From Proteus vulgaris (GTDB taxonomy: Bacteria; Pseudomonadota; Gammaproteobacteria; Enterobacterales; Enterobacteriaceae): DNA of 64,000 bases. The notes beneath the pieces were generated by a model. It had not been told where the DNA came from and ran no database searches. It saw nothing but the letters and a program-made list of their open reading frames with translations. A program made the position numbers and the translations under genes. Below are positions 1 to 9,809 of the stretch, piece after piece (the first letter of the stretch is position 1; each line of letters starts with the position of its first letter). The DNA lies in NCBI GenBank assembly GCA_901472505.1, contig LR590468.1, positions 2,641,501 to 2,705,500 of the forward strand. Direction: 5' to 3'.

Positions 1-169
1 ATGTAATGTTATTTTCCGCTTTTATCGTAAAAAATGCTGTGTAAATCAAAGAATTATTGTTTTAAGCTAATTACGATAACCACCTTTGTGGATTTTTTAT
101 ATTGCGGTTTTTTGCCTGCATTGAGAGAATCAGCTATCTAGATGCTTTTTATCCGACTTGGAGTAGAAA
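1..169 (+). other. tktA upstream region
   Basis: This is the leader of tktA. It holds a weak hairpin at 80-91 (CCAC, CTTT loop, GTGG) followed by a T-run at 93-98, which may be the terminator of a gene left of the window. A GGAG element at about 160-163 is suitably placed as ribosome binding site for the ATG at 170. I could not assign a convincing sigma-70 promoter. Confidence 0.35.
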
Positions 170-2165
170 ATGACCACTCGTAAAACCCTTGCTAATGCGA
201 TCCGTTTTTTAAGTATGGATGCTGTGCAAAAAGCGAAATCAGGACACCCCTGGCGCCCCTATGGGTATGGCTGATATTGCAGAAGTATTATGGCGTGATT
301 TTTTAAATCATAACCCGACTAACCCTAACTGGGCTGATCGTGACCGTTTTGTATTATCTAACGGCCATGCTTCAATGCTGATTTATAGCTTACTGCACCT
401 GTCTGGTTATCAAGTTTCTTTAGATGATTTGAAAAACTTCCGTCAATTGCATTCTAAAACACCAGGTCACCCAGAATATGGTTATACCCCGGGTGTTGAA
501 ACAACAACGGGTCCTTTAGGTCAAGGTATTGCAAATGCAGTGGGTTTTGCAATTGCAGAACGTACATTAGCGGCTCAATTTAACCGTCCTGGTCATGATA
601 TCGTTGACCACTACACCTACGCCTTTATGGGTGATGGTTGTATGATGGAAGGTATCTCTCACGAAGCGTGTTCTTTAGCTGGAACATTACAGTTAGGTAA
701 ACTGATCGCATTTTATGATGACAATGGTATCTCTATTGATGGTCAAGTGCATGGTTGGTTTACCGATAATACAGCAGAGCGTTTTGACGCTTATGGTTGG
801 CATGTCATCAGTGGTATTGATGGTCACGATGCAGCAAGCATCAAAGCAGCTATTGAAACTGCAAAACAGATCACTGACAAACCTTCACTGCTGATTTGTA
901 AAACCACTATCGGTTTTGGTTCTCCTCATAAAGCAGGTACTGCAGATTCTCACGGTTCTCCATTAGGTGATGCAGAAATCGCTGAAACACGCAAAGCGTT
1001 AGGTTGGGAATACGGCGCATTCGAAATTCCACAAGAAATTTATAAAGAGTGGGATGCGAAAGAAGCAGGTAAAGCAAAAGAAGCAGCATGGGATACTAAA
1101 TTTGCAGCCTACGCAGCACAGTTCCCTGAATTAGCGGCTGAATTCAAACGTCGTATTTCTGGTGAATTGCCAGCTAATTGGGAAAAAGATTCCAAAGCAT
1201 TTATTGAAAATCTGCAACAAAACCCTTCAAGCATTGCAAGCCGTAAAGCGTCTCAAAATGCATTAGAAGCATTTGGTAAAGTATTACCAGAATTCATGGG
1301 TGGTTCTGCGGACTTAGCACCAAGTAACCTGACTATGTGGTCTGGTTCTAAAGCATTAAACGAAGATAAAGCGGGTAACTACATCCATTACGGTGTACGT
1401 GAATTCGGTATGTCTGCAATCATGAACGGTATTGCATTACACGGCGGTTTTGTTCCTTACGGCGCAACCTTCTTGATGTTTATGGAATATGCACGTAATG
1501 CTGTACGTATGGCTGCTCTGATGAAGATCCGCAGTATCTTTGTTTATACTCATGACTCTATCGGTCTGGGTGAAGATGGCCCAACTCACCAACCTGTTGA
1601 GCAAATGGCAAGTCTGCGTGTAACACCAAACGTGAGCACATGGCGTCCATGTGACCAAGTTGAATCAGCTGTTGCATGGAAATATGCAATTGATCGTAAA
1701 GATGGCCCAACAGCTCTGATTTTCTCTCGTCAAAATCTTGCACAGCAACCACGCACTCAAGAGCAATTGGCAAACATCGAGAAGGGTGGTTACATCCTGA
1801 AAGATTGTGACGGTACGCCAGAGCTTATCTTTATCGCTACGGGTTCAGAGGTTGAACTAGCCGTCAATGCTTACGATCAATTAACTGCAGAAGGTCGTAA
1901 AGTTCGAGTGGTTTCAATGCCAGCAACGGATGCGTTTGATAAACAAGATGCAGATTACCGTGAAGCAGTATTACCAACATCTGTGAAAGCACGTGTTGCT
2001 ATCGAAGCCGGTATTGCTGACTACTGGTTCAAATATGTTGGTTTAGATGGTGCGATTGTAGGTATGCACAGTTTTGGTGAATCAGCTCCTGCAAATGAAT
2101 TATTTGAAGAGTTTGGTTTCACTGTTGAAAATGTGGTCACACAAGCAAAATCTTTACTGAAATAA
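170..2165 (+). pseudogene. tktA: Transketolase, frameshifted near the N-terminus
   Basis: Transketolase moves two-carbon ketol units between sugar phosphates in the non-oxidative pentose phosphate pathway, using thiamine diphosphate and a divalent metal in the cytoplasm. Translation from the ATG at 170 (GGAG upstream) gives [20 protein letters not shown] and then stops early. A CCCC run at 247-250, where CCC is expected after KSGH, shifts the frame by +1. The remaining 640 or so residues continue cleanly in the other frame with the GDG...N thiamine-diphosphate motif (around residue 155), the [14 protein letters not shown] segment with the catalytic Glu, and a normal C-terminus. Corrected length is about 664 residues, normal for the family. 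The following epd-pgk-fbaA order fits tktA rather than tktB. The break is probably a sequencing error, because this enzyme is central to metabolism. Confidence 0.9.
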
Positions 2166-2180
2166 TCAATAAGTGTTAAC

Positions 2181-2226
2181 AAGAGCACATTTTTGGGAAG
2201 AATTTCTCAGATGTGCTCTTTTTTTA
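2181..2226 (+). terminator. Rho-independent terminator of tktA
   Basis: A 10-bp perfect stem (AAGAGCACAT at 2181-2190 and ATGTGCTCTT at 2211-2220) with a 20-nt loop runs directly into a T-run, 16 bases after the tktA stop codon. Confidence 0.8.
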
Positions 2227-2422
2227 TCCTTCCATCTTTGTTTACTATTGCGATCTTCTCGCATTTCTCGTAATCTGATTATCAGTAAGCTGAACCGTTT
2301 CAGTTATCTCTAAAATGTCGGTGACTGCACAATTCCTAGATTTACTTGATTTATCGTTGTTGATTAGTATCGTGCTCTATTATTCTAAGCGGTTGCAAAT
2401 TACTAGTTATCAAGGAAGTCAC

Positions 2423-3442
2423 ATGACAATCAGAGTCGCTATTAACGGTTTTGGTCGTATAGGGCGTAATGTGTTAAGAGCGCTTTATGAATCAGGTAAA
2501 CGGGCTGAAATAACGGTTATTGCAATAAATGAATTGGCTGATGCGCAAGGTATTGGGCATCTTCTCAAGTATGACTCCAGCCACGGACGTTTTGCTTGGG
2601 ATGTACGAATTAATAACGATTTATTGCAAGTAGGTGATGATACTATTCGTCTCTTTCATCACGCTGATATTACTGATTTACCTTGGGGTGAACTTGGTAT
2701 CGATGTCGTACTTGATTGTAGTGGTGCTTACGGCTCTCGTGTTGATGGCGAAGCGCATATTGCACAAGGTGCCAAAAAAGTGCTCTTTTCTCATCCCGGC
2801 ACAACAGATTTAGATGCAACAGTGGTTTTTGGTGTTAATCAACATGAACTTAAAAAAGAGCATCGTATTGTTTCAAATGCATCTTGTACAACAAATTGCA
2901 TTATTCCCATCATTAAAATGATGGATGATGCGTTTAATATAGAATCAGGAACAGTAACAACAATCCATGCAGCCATGAACGATCAACCCGTGATTGATGC
3001 ATATCATAAGGATTTACGCCGTACTCGTGCCGCAGGACAATCTATTATTCCTGTTGATACGAAATTGGCCGCAGGAATTACTCGGATTTTCCCAAAATTT
3101 AAGGATCATTTTGAGGCAATTTCTGTACGAGTTCCTACAATTAATGTGACGGCAATTGATTTAAGTGTGACTGTAAAAACAGCTGTAAATGTGTTAGATG
3201 TCAATCGGTTAATTCAAAAATCAGCAACTGGCGCATTTCGTGGTATAGTGGATTACACAGAATTGCCATTAGTCTCAACTGATTTTAACCACGATCCTCA
3301 TAGTGCTATCGTTGATGGCACACAAACAAGGGTCAGTGGGCAACACCTGATCAAGACGTTAGTCTGGTGTGATAATGAATGGGGCTTTGCTAATAGAATG
3401 CTTGATACAACGTTAGCTATGGCTGCAACTGGTTTTAAATAA
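2423..3442 (+). CDS. epd: D-erythrose-4-phosphate dehydrogenase
   Basis: Oxidises D-erythrose 4-phosphate to 4-phosphoerythronate with NAD, the first step of the DXP-dependent pyridoxal phosphate pathway; it is a relative of GAPDH. The N-terminal Rossmann motif GFGRIG, the catalytic SNASCTTNC segment (active-site Cys near residue 155) and a C-terminal [12 protein letters not shown] segment are all visible. I chose the ATG at 2423 ([11 protein letters not shown]), preceded by AAGGAAG, because it gives 339 residues, the usual Epd length. An upstream in-frame extension to 2315 has no homology. It lies 87 bases upstream of pgk, as in other enterobacteria, and is probably cotranscribed with pgk and fbaA. 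Retention of FSHPG-type residues and the epd-pgk-fbaA order favour Epd over a true glycolytic GAPDH. Confidence 0.93.
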   Translation: MTIRVAINGFGRIGRNVLRALYESGKRAEITVIAINELADAQGIGHLLKYDSSHGRFAWDVRINNDLLQVGDDTIRLFHHADITDLPWGELGIDVVLDCSGAYGSRVDGEAHIAQGAKKVLFSHPGTTDLDATVVFGVNQHELKKEHRIVSNASCTTNCIIPIIKMMDDAFNIESGTVTTIHAAMNDQPVIDAYHKDLRRTRAAGQSIIPVDTKLAAGITRIFPKFKDHFEAISVRVPTINVTAIDLSVTVKTAVNVLDVNRLIQKSATGAFRGIVDYTELPLVSTDFNHDPHSAIVDGTQTRVSGQHLIKTLVWCDNEWGFANRMLDTTLAMAATGFK

Positions 3443-3529
3443 TCATGTTTTAATGACGGTGTCGCGTAATATTACAACGCACTGAACAGAAGATTACTAA
3501 ATTTTAGAGAATCAATGAGAGGATTCATC

Positions 3530-4693
3530 ATGTCTGTAATTAAGATGACCGATTTAGACCTAGCGGGTAAACGAGTTCTTATCCGTGCTGACCTGAACGT
3601 TCCAGTTAAAGATGGTAAAGTGACTTCAGATGCGCGTATCCGTGCTTCTTTACCAACAATTGAAGCCGCGTTAAAACAAGGCGCTAAAGTGATGGTAACT
3701 TCTCACTTAGGTCGTCCTACCGAAGGTGAGTACAACGAAGAGTTCTCTTTAAAACCAGTTGTTGACTATCTGAAAGACAAATTAACCGCACCAGTTAGCC
3801 TTGCTAAAGACTATTTAAATGGTGTTGAAGTCAATGCAGGTGAGTTAGTTGTTCTTGAAAACGTTCGTTTTAACAAAGGCGAAAAGAAAGACGACGAAAC
3901 ACTGTCTAAACAATACGCTGCATTATGTGATGTATTCGTAATGGATGCATTCGGTACGGCTCACCGTGCTCAAGCATCAACTCATGGTGTAGCTAAATTT
4001 GCACAAGTTGCTTGCGCGGGTCCACTGTTATCAGCAGAGCTTGAAGCATTAGGTAAAGCATTAGACAAACCAGCTCGCCCAATGGTTGCGATTGTTGGTG
4101 GTTCTAAAGTTTCAACTAAACTGACTGTATTAGATTCTTTATCAAAAATTGCTGACCAATTAATTGTTGGTGGTGGTATTGCAAATACCTTTATCGCAGC
4201 AGAAGGTCATCCAGTAGGCCGCTCTTTATATGAAGCAGACCTTGTTGATGATGCCAAAAAGCTAATGGAAAAATGTGATATTCCAGTACCAAGCGATGTT
4301 CGTGTTGCGACAGAATTCTCTGAAACAGCTGAAGCTGTTTTAAAATCAGCAAGTGACATCAAAGATGATGAACAAGTACTGGATATCGGTGATGTAACAG
4401 CTGAACGTTTAGCTGAAATTCTGAAAAATGCAAAAACTATCCTGTGGAATGGTCCTGTAGGTGTGTTTGAATTCCCTAACTTCCGCAAAGGGACAGAAAT
4501 TATCGCGAATGCGATCGCAGAAAGTGAAGCGTTCTCTATCGCTGGTGGTGGTGATACGCTGGCTGCGATTGATTTATTTGATATTGCAGACAAAATCTCT
4601 TACATTTCAACCGGTGGTGGTGCTTTCTTAGAGTTCGTTGAAGGGAAAAAACTGCCCGCTGTTGCAATGTTAGAAGAACGCGCTAAACAGTAA
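3530..4693 (+). CDS. pgk: Phosphoglycerate kinase
   Basis: Transfers phosphate from 1,3-bisphosphoglycerate to ADP in glycolysis, in the cytoplasm. Start at ATG 3530 ([20 protein letters not shown]) gives 387 residues, identical to the usual enterobacterial length; a 5-codon in-frame extension upstream is not needed, and GAGAGG lies just before the chosen start. Visible family features are [11 protein letters not shown] near the N-terminus, the SHLGRPTEG substrate-binding segment, GGSKVSTK in the hinge region, WNGPVGVFE, and the nucleotide-binding GGGDTLAA segment near residue 350. It is the second gene of the epd-pgk-fbaA cluster, and its codon use looks like that of a highly expressed gene. 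Confidence 0.97.
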   Translation: MSVIKMTDLDLAGKRVLIRADLNVPVKDGKVTSDARIRASLPTIEAALKQGAKVMVTSHLGRPTEGEYNEEFSLKPVVDYLKDKLTAPVSLAKDYLNGVEVNAGELVVLENVRFNKGEKKDDETLSKQYAALCDVFVMDAFGTAHRAQASTHGVAKFAQVACAGPLLSAELEALGKALDKPARPMVAIVGGSKVSTKLTVLDSLSKIADQLIVGGGIANTFIAAEGHPVGRSLYEADLVDDAKKLMEKCDIPVPSDVRVATEFSETAEAVLKSASDIKDDEQVLDIGDVTAERLAEILKNAKTILWNGPVGVFEFPNFRKGTEIIANAIAESEAFSIAGGGDTLAAIDLFDIADKISYISTGGGAFLEFVEGKKLPAVAMLEERAKQ

Positions 4694-4710
4694 TTAAGTC
4701 AGCTCATTTA

Positions 4711-4735
4711 CAGGTAGAAAGTTACTTTCTACCTG
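4711..4735 (+). promoter_or_regulatory. Perfect 12-bp hairpin between pgk and fbaA
   Basis: CAGGTAGAAAGT at 4711-4722 is exactly complementary to ACTTTCTACCTG at 4724-4735, leaving a one-base centre. No T-run follows, so it is not a classic terminator. A processing site or 3'-end stabiliser that sets the pgk:fbaA mRNA ratio is a reasonable inference. Confidence 0.6.
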
Positions 4736-4758
4736 TTCCAAATATAGGATCTTATTAC

Positions 4759-5838
4759 ATGTCTAAAGTTTTTGATTTCGTGAAACCGGGTGTCATCACG
4801 GGTGATGATGTACAAAAAGTATTTGCAGTAGCAAAAGAAAATAAATTTGCTCTACCTGCGGTTAACTGTGTAGGTACTGACTCAATTAATGCTGTGTTAG
4901 AAGCTGCGGCGAAAGTTCGTTCTCCTGTTATTGTACAGTTCTCTAACGGTGGTGCTGCATTTATCGCAGGTAAAGGCCTTAAATCAGATGTACCACAGCA
5001 AGCTGCTATTTTAGGCGCAATTTCTGGTGCGCATCATGTACACCAAATGGCTGAATATTACGGTGTGCCTGTTATTTTGCATACTGACCACTGTGCAAAA
5101 AAATTATTACCATGGATTGATGGTTTGTTAGATGCAGGTGAAAAACACTACGCGAAAACAGGTAAACCTCTGTTCTCTTCTCATATGATTGACTTATCAG
5201 AAGAGTCATTAGAAGAAAACATTGAAATCTGTGCTAAATATTTAGCGCGTATGGCTAAAATCGATATGACTTTAGAAATCGAATTAGGCTGTACTGGTGG
5301 TGAAGAAGACGGTGTTGATAACACGGGGATGGATAGCTCAGCGCTTTATACTCAACCAGAAGATGTTGCTTACGCATACGAAAAACTGAGTGCAGTAAGT
5401 CCTCGCTTCACTATCGCTGCTTCTTTCGGTAACGTTCACGGTGTTTATAAACCAGGTAACGTTCAGTTAACGCCAAAAATTCTCCGTAATTCACAAGACT
5501 ACGTATCAGAGAAATTCAACCTGCCACACAATAGTTTAGATTTTGTTTTCCACGGCGGTTCGGGTTCTTCAGCAGAAGAAATCAAAGAAGCAGTTGATTA
5601 CGGTGTTATCAAAATGAATATCGATACTGATACTCAGTGGGCAACTTGGGATGGTATTTTACAGTTCTACAAAAAGAACGAAGGCTATCTACAAGGTCAG
5701 TTAGGTAACCCAGAAGGTGCAGATAAACCTAACAAGAAATACTACGATCCACGTAACTGGTTACGCCAAGCACAATCATCTATGGTTGTTCGCTTAGAGC
5801 AAGCATTTAAAGAATTGAATGCGATTGATGTTCTGTAA
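4759..5838 (+). CDS. fbaA: Fructose-bisphosphate aldolase, class II
   Basis: Zinc-dependent cleavage of fructose 1,6-bisphosphate to dihydroxyacetone phosphate and glyceraldehyde 3-phosphate in glycolysis. The 359-residue length equals that of E. coli FbaA. Class II hallmarks are HTDHCAKK (zinc and catalytic region, about residue 108), the ELGCTGGEEDG segment, NVHGVY and the HGGSGSS phosphate-binding loop near residue 265. The gene starts 65 bases after pgk, separated only by a palindrome, and is followed by a strong terminator, so it is the last gene of the cluster. Confidence 0.97.
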   Translation: MSKVFDFVKPGVITGDDVQKVFAVAKENKFALPAVNCVGTDSINAVLEAAAKVRSPVIVQFSNGGAAFIAGKGLKSDVPQQAAILGAISGAHHVHQMAEYYGVPVILHTDHCAKKLLPWIDGLLDAGEKHYAKTGKPLFSSHMIDLSEESLEENIEICAKYLARMAKIDMTLEIELGCTGGEEDGVDNTGMDSSALYTQPEDVAYAYEKLSAVSPRFTIAASFGNVHGVYKPGNVQLTPKILRNSQDYVSEKFNLPHNSLDFVFHGGSGSSAEEIKEAVDYGVIKMNIDTDTQWATWDGILQFYKKNEGYLQGQLGNPEGADKPNKKYYDPRNWLRQAQSSMVVRLEQAFKELNAIDVL

Positions 5839-5858
5839 TTAATTCGTTCTTTGAAATG

Positions 5859-5889
5859 AAAAAAAACCCGCTTATTTTGCGGGTTTTTT
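5859..5889 (+). terminator. Terminator after fbaA
   Basis: CCCGC, loop ttatttt, GCGGG, flanked by an A-run before and a T-run after, 21 bases past the fbaA stop. It is a compact bidirectional-looking rho-independent terminator. Confidence 0.88.
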
Positions 5890-6043
5890 ATGCTTGATAG
5901 AAAGTTATCAGGTAGCCTGGCTATGATGACATTTATATTCAAAAAATTAGGTATGAAATTGTGTCGATAACCAATATCTTTAGTCTCTAGTCGTGATATT
6001 TGACCCACACGAAAGAAGATCTAATATTGAGATAAAGCAGACA

Positions 6044-6074
6044 TAAAAAAGCGCCTATCAATAAATAGACGCTT
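6044..6074 (-). terminator. Terminator of dtpB
   Basis: Read on the minus strand, AAGCGTCTAT and ATAGGCGCTT form a 10-bp stem with one G-U pair and a 6-base loop, followed by a T-run, 28 bases after the dtpB stop. Confidence 0.8.
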
Positions 6075-6101
6075 AAATTTAGTAATCTATTAACTGAAAG
6101 A

Positions 6102-7589
6102 TTAGCCCGTGACTTTAACGCTTTTGCTTTCTTCTTTCATCATTCGGTTAAGTAGAGGCACTGTTGCCCACATAACCAGACCTACAATTAAGGTCACCAT
6201 ACCAATTTTACCAAATACATCGGTATAAATAGGTAAAGTCTGTAGCGGATCTGTAATACCTTCTGGTGCAGCGGTGAAGGTGGCAACATAACCACCTAAT
6301 AAATAGGCTGTTGCTTGAGTCAAGAACCACATACCTAAAATAAAGCCCATCATATATTGCGGTACAAAAGCCGCAACCATAGCTAAGCCTAACGCACTGA
6401 TCATTAGCTCACCTAAACTCTGGAATAAATAAACCAGAACGATAAACCAAGGTGATGTTAAGCCTTGAGCATCTGCAAACCACATCCCCGATGCAGCAGC
6501 TGTAAGGAATCCTAACGAGCACAGAAGCATACCTGCGGTAAACTTCGCTGGCATTGAGAAGTCTTTGCCTTTCGCGCCTAAACGGCTATATATGATCGCT
6601 AAGATTGGGCTCGCAATAATAATCCAGAATGGGTTTAAAGCTTGGAAGCTTACAGGATGGATCTCAAAACCCAATAAATTATGATGAACGTTGTGAATAG
6701 CAAAGAAGTTTAGTGAGGTTGGCATTTGTGCGTAAAGGATGTAGAAAATAACGGCTTCTAACATCAGAACAAAGGCAACATACATTTTATTGCGCGCAAC
6801 TCTGTCTTTTTGTTTAAAGGCTTCACGGAAATAAATGAAGACAACAATAATAGACAAGCTAACTAAAACAATATTCGCAATCATTACGTTGTGCAGTAAC
6901 CATGCACAAGCAAATACCATAGCTACAGAGCCCGCGATGACTAATAGCAGTTTGTTGTAATTCATTGGTAAATGGTCTGGTTCAGACCCAATATTTGCCA
7001 CCATCTTACGACAGAAGAAATAAACCAATAAAGCGATAATCAAGCCAATACCACAAATATTATAAGTCAGGCTATATCCATAACGATCGGCAAGCACTGG
7101 CGCAATAGATAAAGAGATTAGTGAGCCGACATTTATCGACATATAAAATAGTGTAAATGCACCATCAAGACGAGGATCTTTAGGGGGATAGCATTTTGCT
7201 AATAAGCTTGCAGGATTAGCTTTAAATAAACCGTTACCTACAGCGATAGTTCCTAATGCGTAGAAAATTAAATTAGGGTACATGATTGACATACCCGTCA
7301 TGAAATAACCGATAGCCAGAACAATAGCACCTAAAACAATTGTTCGTTTTGTTCCTAATAAGTGATCACCAACATAGCCACCAATAGAAATAAGCCCATA
7401 AACCAGTGCTGAGAATGCACCAAAAGTAATAAAAGCTTGTTCTTGAGAGAAACCGAGTTTACTAACAAAATAAACGGCAAGAATACCTTGTACGCCGTAG
7501 TAACCAAAACGTTCCCATAATTCTACAAAGAAAATCATAAAGAATGGTTTAGGTTGTTGTAATAAACCGACTTGAGCGGGTTTATCCAT
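6102..7589 (-). CDS. dtpB: Proton-dependent di/tripeptide transporter
   Basis: POT/PTR-family inner-membrane symporter that imports di- and tripeptides with protons. The 495-residue product has the family hallmark [10 protein letters not shown] early in the protein, the PTR2 signature region [25 protein letters not shown], and about 14 hydrophobic segments. The N-terminal [20 protein letters not shown] and the closing segments match DtpB better than DtpA as remembered. The ATG at 7589 is the natural start. It stands alone, with its own terminator downstream and a long AT-rich region upstream. Confidence 0.88.
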   Translation of the reverse strand: MDKPAQVGLLQQPKPFFMIFFVELWERFGYYGVQGILAVYFVSKLGFSQEQAFITFGAFSALVYGLISIGGYVGDHLLGTKRTIVLGAIVLAIGYFMTGMSIMYPNLIFYALGTIAVGNGLFKANPASLLAKCYPPKDPRLDGAFTLFYMSINVGSLISLSIAPVLADRYGYSLTYNICGIGLIIALLVYFFCRKMVANIGSEPDHLPMNYNKLLLVIAGSVAMVFACAWLLHNVMIANIVLVSLSIIVVFIYFREAFKQKDRVARNKMYVAFVLMLEAVIFYILYAQMPTSLNFFAIHNVHHNLLGFEIHPVSFQALNPFWIIIASPILAIIYSRLGAKGKDFSMPAKFTAGMLLCSLGFLTAAASGMWFADAQGLTSPWFIVLVYLFQSLGELMISALGLAMVAAFVPQYMMGFILGMWFLTQATAYLLGGYVATFTAAPEGITDPLQTLPIYTDVFGKIGMVTLIVGLVMWATVPLLNRMMKEESKSVKVTG

Positions 7590-8187
7590 ATCTGTAATGC
7601 CCCTAATTATTATTTATTTTCAACAACGATGTTATTTACTCAAACTGATGAGATATGTTACACGACGATAACATTATCTGCCGTATTTAGAGTGATGTTT
7701 GCAAATTTAAGAAGGTAATCAGCAAGTCGAGTAGACTAATATATTGATAGAATGACTTCTCAAAGGTTGATCACACTGTAAGGAAGATTAATACCAGATT
7801 GAAAAAAATATTCATTAATTTATTTTCAAATAAAGTCATTTAATGGATTTTTGGTATAAAATATCACCTGTAAAATTATTCTTTGTGCATGTTTTAATCT
7901 GATCAAATTAAATAGAGATGAATGATTAAAGCGAAAAGAAAATATTTTTTATGATATGACTGATTGATTATAAGAAGAATTTTTTCATTATAATTAAAAT
8001 ATATTCTTTTATAACAAACGGATGTTAATAAAAGTTTAATAAAGACTAAAAAATTAGGAATCATTACTTAAATAAATAAGTATTCACTTATTTTAGATAA
8101 ATATTTATTTTTATGAAGACATTAATAAAAATAAAAAACGCCCTTATTAAAAGCGCGTTTTCATCTTGAGCCAGAAATAGTCAACGT
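7590..8187. other. AT-rich intergenic region between dtpB and hpaC
   Basis: About 600 bases without a supportable gene. The part next to 7589 must hold the dtpB promoter. An 8-bp A/T stem (AAATAAGT 8074-8081 and ACTTATTT 8086-8093) lies near the right end, followed by the hpaC terminator. Confidence 0.5.
8133..8162 (-). terminator. Terminator of hpaC
   Basis: On the minus strand AAAACGCGC, loop, GGGCGTTTTTT: an imperfect GC stem with A- and T-runs, 25 bases after the hpaC stop. Confidence 0.75.
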
Positions 8188-8706
8188 TTAAATGGAGATA
8201 GGCACCAATTCATTTTTAACAGAATGGAAACGACGTTTAAAATAAATGAGTCCGTCACCATCTTCACGTACAGCAATATTTTTAATTTCAGCCATATAAA
8301 CAAAATGTGTGCCAACTTGGCGAACATCATAAATATCGCCTTCTAAGCAGGCGAGTGCATTTGTTAATACCGGTTGTTGTAATTGACCGTTTTGCCATCC
8401 TGGTTGGGTAAAACGTTCTGCCATCGCAAGCCCAGTCATTCCGGCGAAATGACAGGCCATTTCTTCCTGTTCATGATTCAATATATTAATGCTTAATTTT
8501 CCATTTTCTTGAAAAATGGTATTCATCTGACTTTTACTGTTGATACAAACCATCACGGTTGGTGGGGTGTCAGTCACTGAGCATACTGCTGTTGCGGTTA
8601 AACCACAGCACCCAGCATGGCCATTTGTTGCAACGATATTGACCGCAGCACCTAAGCTTGCCATTGCATCCCGAAAAAGTGGGTTAGCCTGTTTTTCCTC
8701 AGACAT
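8188..8706 (-). CDS. hpaC: 4-hydroxyphenylacetate 3-monooxygenase, flavin reductase component
   Basis: Small NADH:flavin oxidoreductase that supplies reduced FAD to the HpaB monooxygenase in aromatic degradation. The 172-residue protein has the typical N-terminal FRDAMASLGAAVNIVATNG, the CGLTATAVCSVTDTPP flavin-binding block, LSINILNHEQE, HFAGMTG and the closing YFKRRFHSV. Length equals the family norm (about 170). The divergent neighbour hpaR encodes the matching MarR regulator. The expected partner hpaB and the meta-cleavage genes are not adjacent, so this is a reduced or orphan hpa locus and the reductase may serve another flavin-dependent monooxygenase. Confidence 0.9.
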   Translation of the reverse strand: MSEEKQANPLFRDAMASLGAAVNIVATNGHAGCCGLTATAVCSVTDTPPTVMVCINSKSQMNTIFQENGKLSINILNHEQEEMACHFAGMTGLAMAERFTQPGWQNGQLQQPVLTNALACLEGDIYDVRQVGTHFVYMAEIKNIAVREDGDGLIYFKRRFHSVKNELVPISI

Positions 8707-9297
8707 TCTTTACTCCTACTGCCAGACTTCTCGTCTGTGGGCGTCTTCACTTAAAATAATGATTAGTTAAGGTCGTTAAAACATGTTCTAACGACTTCGC
8801 TTAACAAAGTTGTTATGAACGCTGGTTTCTTTGCTACACGAGTTTAAAGCCGTAACGCTACCGCGCATAAACAAAGATAGCAATCTTTCTTTGTTACAAC
8901 CTGTTAACTTTATCTCAAAAAAACGTGAGTCAACCTTATCGCTATGATTATTATTCCTAATTTATCGCTAAGGTAATAGGTAAATTAGGCGACTTTTTTT
9001 GATTGATAGAGGAATAACACAAATTGCAAACTAATAATAATTGCAGATAAGCCAAATGGTTGTGAAAAGAGGAGTTAAAATCAATAAAAGGAAAGGGTGA
9101 TAAATTGCACAAAGAGAATAAAATTGCAAAAATTGAGTCAACTTTATTTATTTGTTAATATGAATAATTGTAACAAATAGTTTATTCTTAGAATATAGTC
9201 ATTTTTATAAACCATAAATAGCGGTACTTTTTCACTGTCTATACTGAGTGATTTTTCGTCCATTCACCTATAGCACCATATAAAGAGCTTCTTGATT
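8707..9297. other. Divergent control region hpaC-hpaR
   Basis: No gene is supported in these 590 bases. Two dyads lie on the hpaC side: GTCGTT...AACGAC around 8772-8794, and AACAAAGA (8870-8877) with TCTTTGTT (8888-8895). They are candidate binding sites for HpaR or another regulator. The half next to hpaR is AT-rich and featureless to my eye. Confidence 0.4.
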
Positions 9298-9735
9298 ATG
9301 CATGAATCATTAACTATCGCGCTATTGCAAGCTCGGGAATCTGCGATGGGGTTTTTTCGACCTGTTCTTAAAGAGCATAATCTGACAGAACAACAATGGC
9401 GGATTATTCGAGTGCTTGCTGATAAGCGTTCTATTGATTTTCACGAATTAGCACAAAAATCGTGTATTCTTCGACCAAGTTTAACGGGTATTCTTATTCG
9501 AATGGAAAGAGATGAGCTTATTTGTCGACTAAAACCCGTTAGTGACCAACGAAAGCTTTTTGTTTCACTTTCTACCAACGGTCAGAACTTATACGATAAA
9601 ATTCAACCTAAAATTGAAGAAGGTTATCAATTACTTGAGCAAAAGTTTTCAACTGAAAAGTTACAACAGTTATCAGGATTATTAAAAGAGCTGATGGCAC
9701 TTAATTCAGATAGTGTAGAACGTTCAGAAAAATAA
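9298..9735 (+). CDS. hpaR: MarR-family repressor of the homoprotocatechuate pathway
   Basis: Winged-helix MarR-type repressor that in enterobacteria controls the hpa meta-cleavage operon in response to aromatic acids. The product (145 residues) starts MHESLTIALLQARESAMGFF and contains LTEQQWRIIRVLAD, the recognition helix region SCILRPSLTGILIRMERD and the wing SDQRKLFVSL, all close to HpaR. I took the ATG at 9298; an in-frame TTG at 9292 would add only two residues. It diverges from hpaC with 590 bases between them, but the degradative operon itself is not in the window. Confidence 0.88.
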   Translation: MHESLTIALLQARESAMGFFRPVLKEHNLTEQQWRIIRVLADKRSIDFHELAQKSCILRPSLTGILIRMERDELICRLKPVSDQRKLFVSLSTNGQNLYDKIQPKIEEGYQLLEQKFSTEKLQQLSGLLKELMALNSDSVERSEK

Positions 9736-9758
9736 AAGATTGAGAGTTGATTGATAAT

Positions 9759-9789
9759 AAAAAGGAGATGCTAGAGCATCTCCTTTTTT
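9759..9789 (+). terminator. Shared terminator of hpaR and betT
   Basis: AAAAAGGAGATGC, loop taga, GCATCTCCTTTTTT: a 9-bp GC-containing stem with both A- and T-runs between two convergent genes, so it can serve both directions. Confidence 0.9.
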
Positions 9790-9809
9790 GCTTTTTCATG
9801 TAGATAAAA

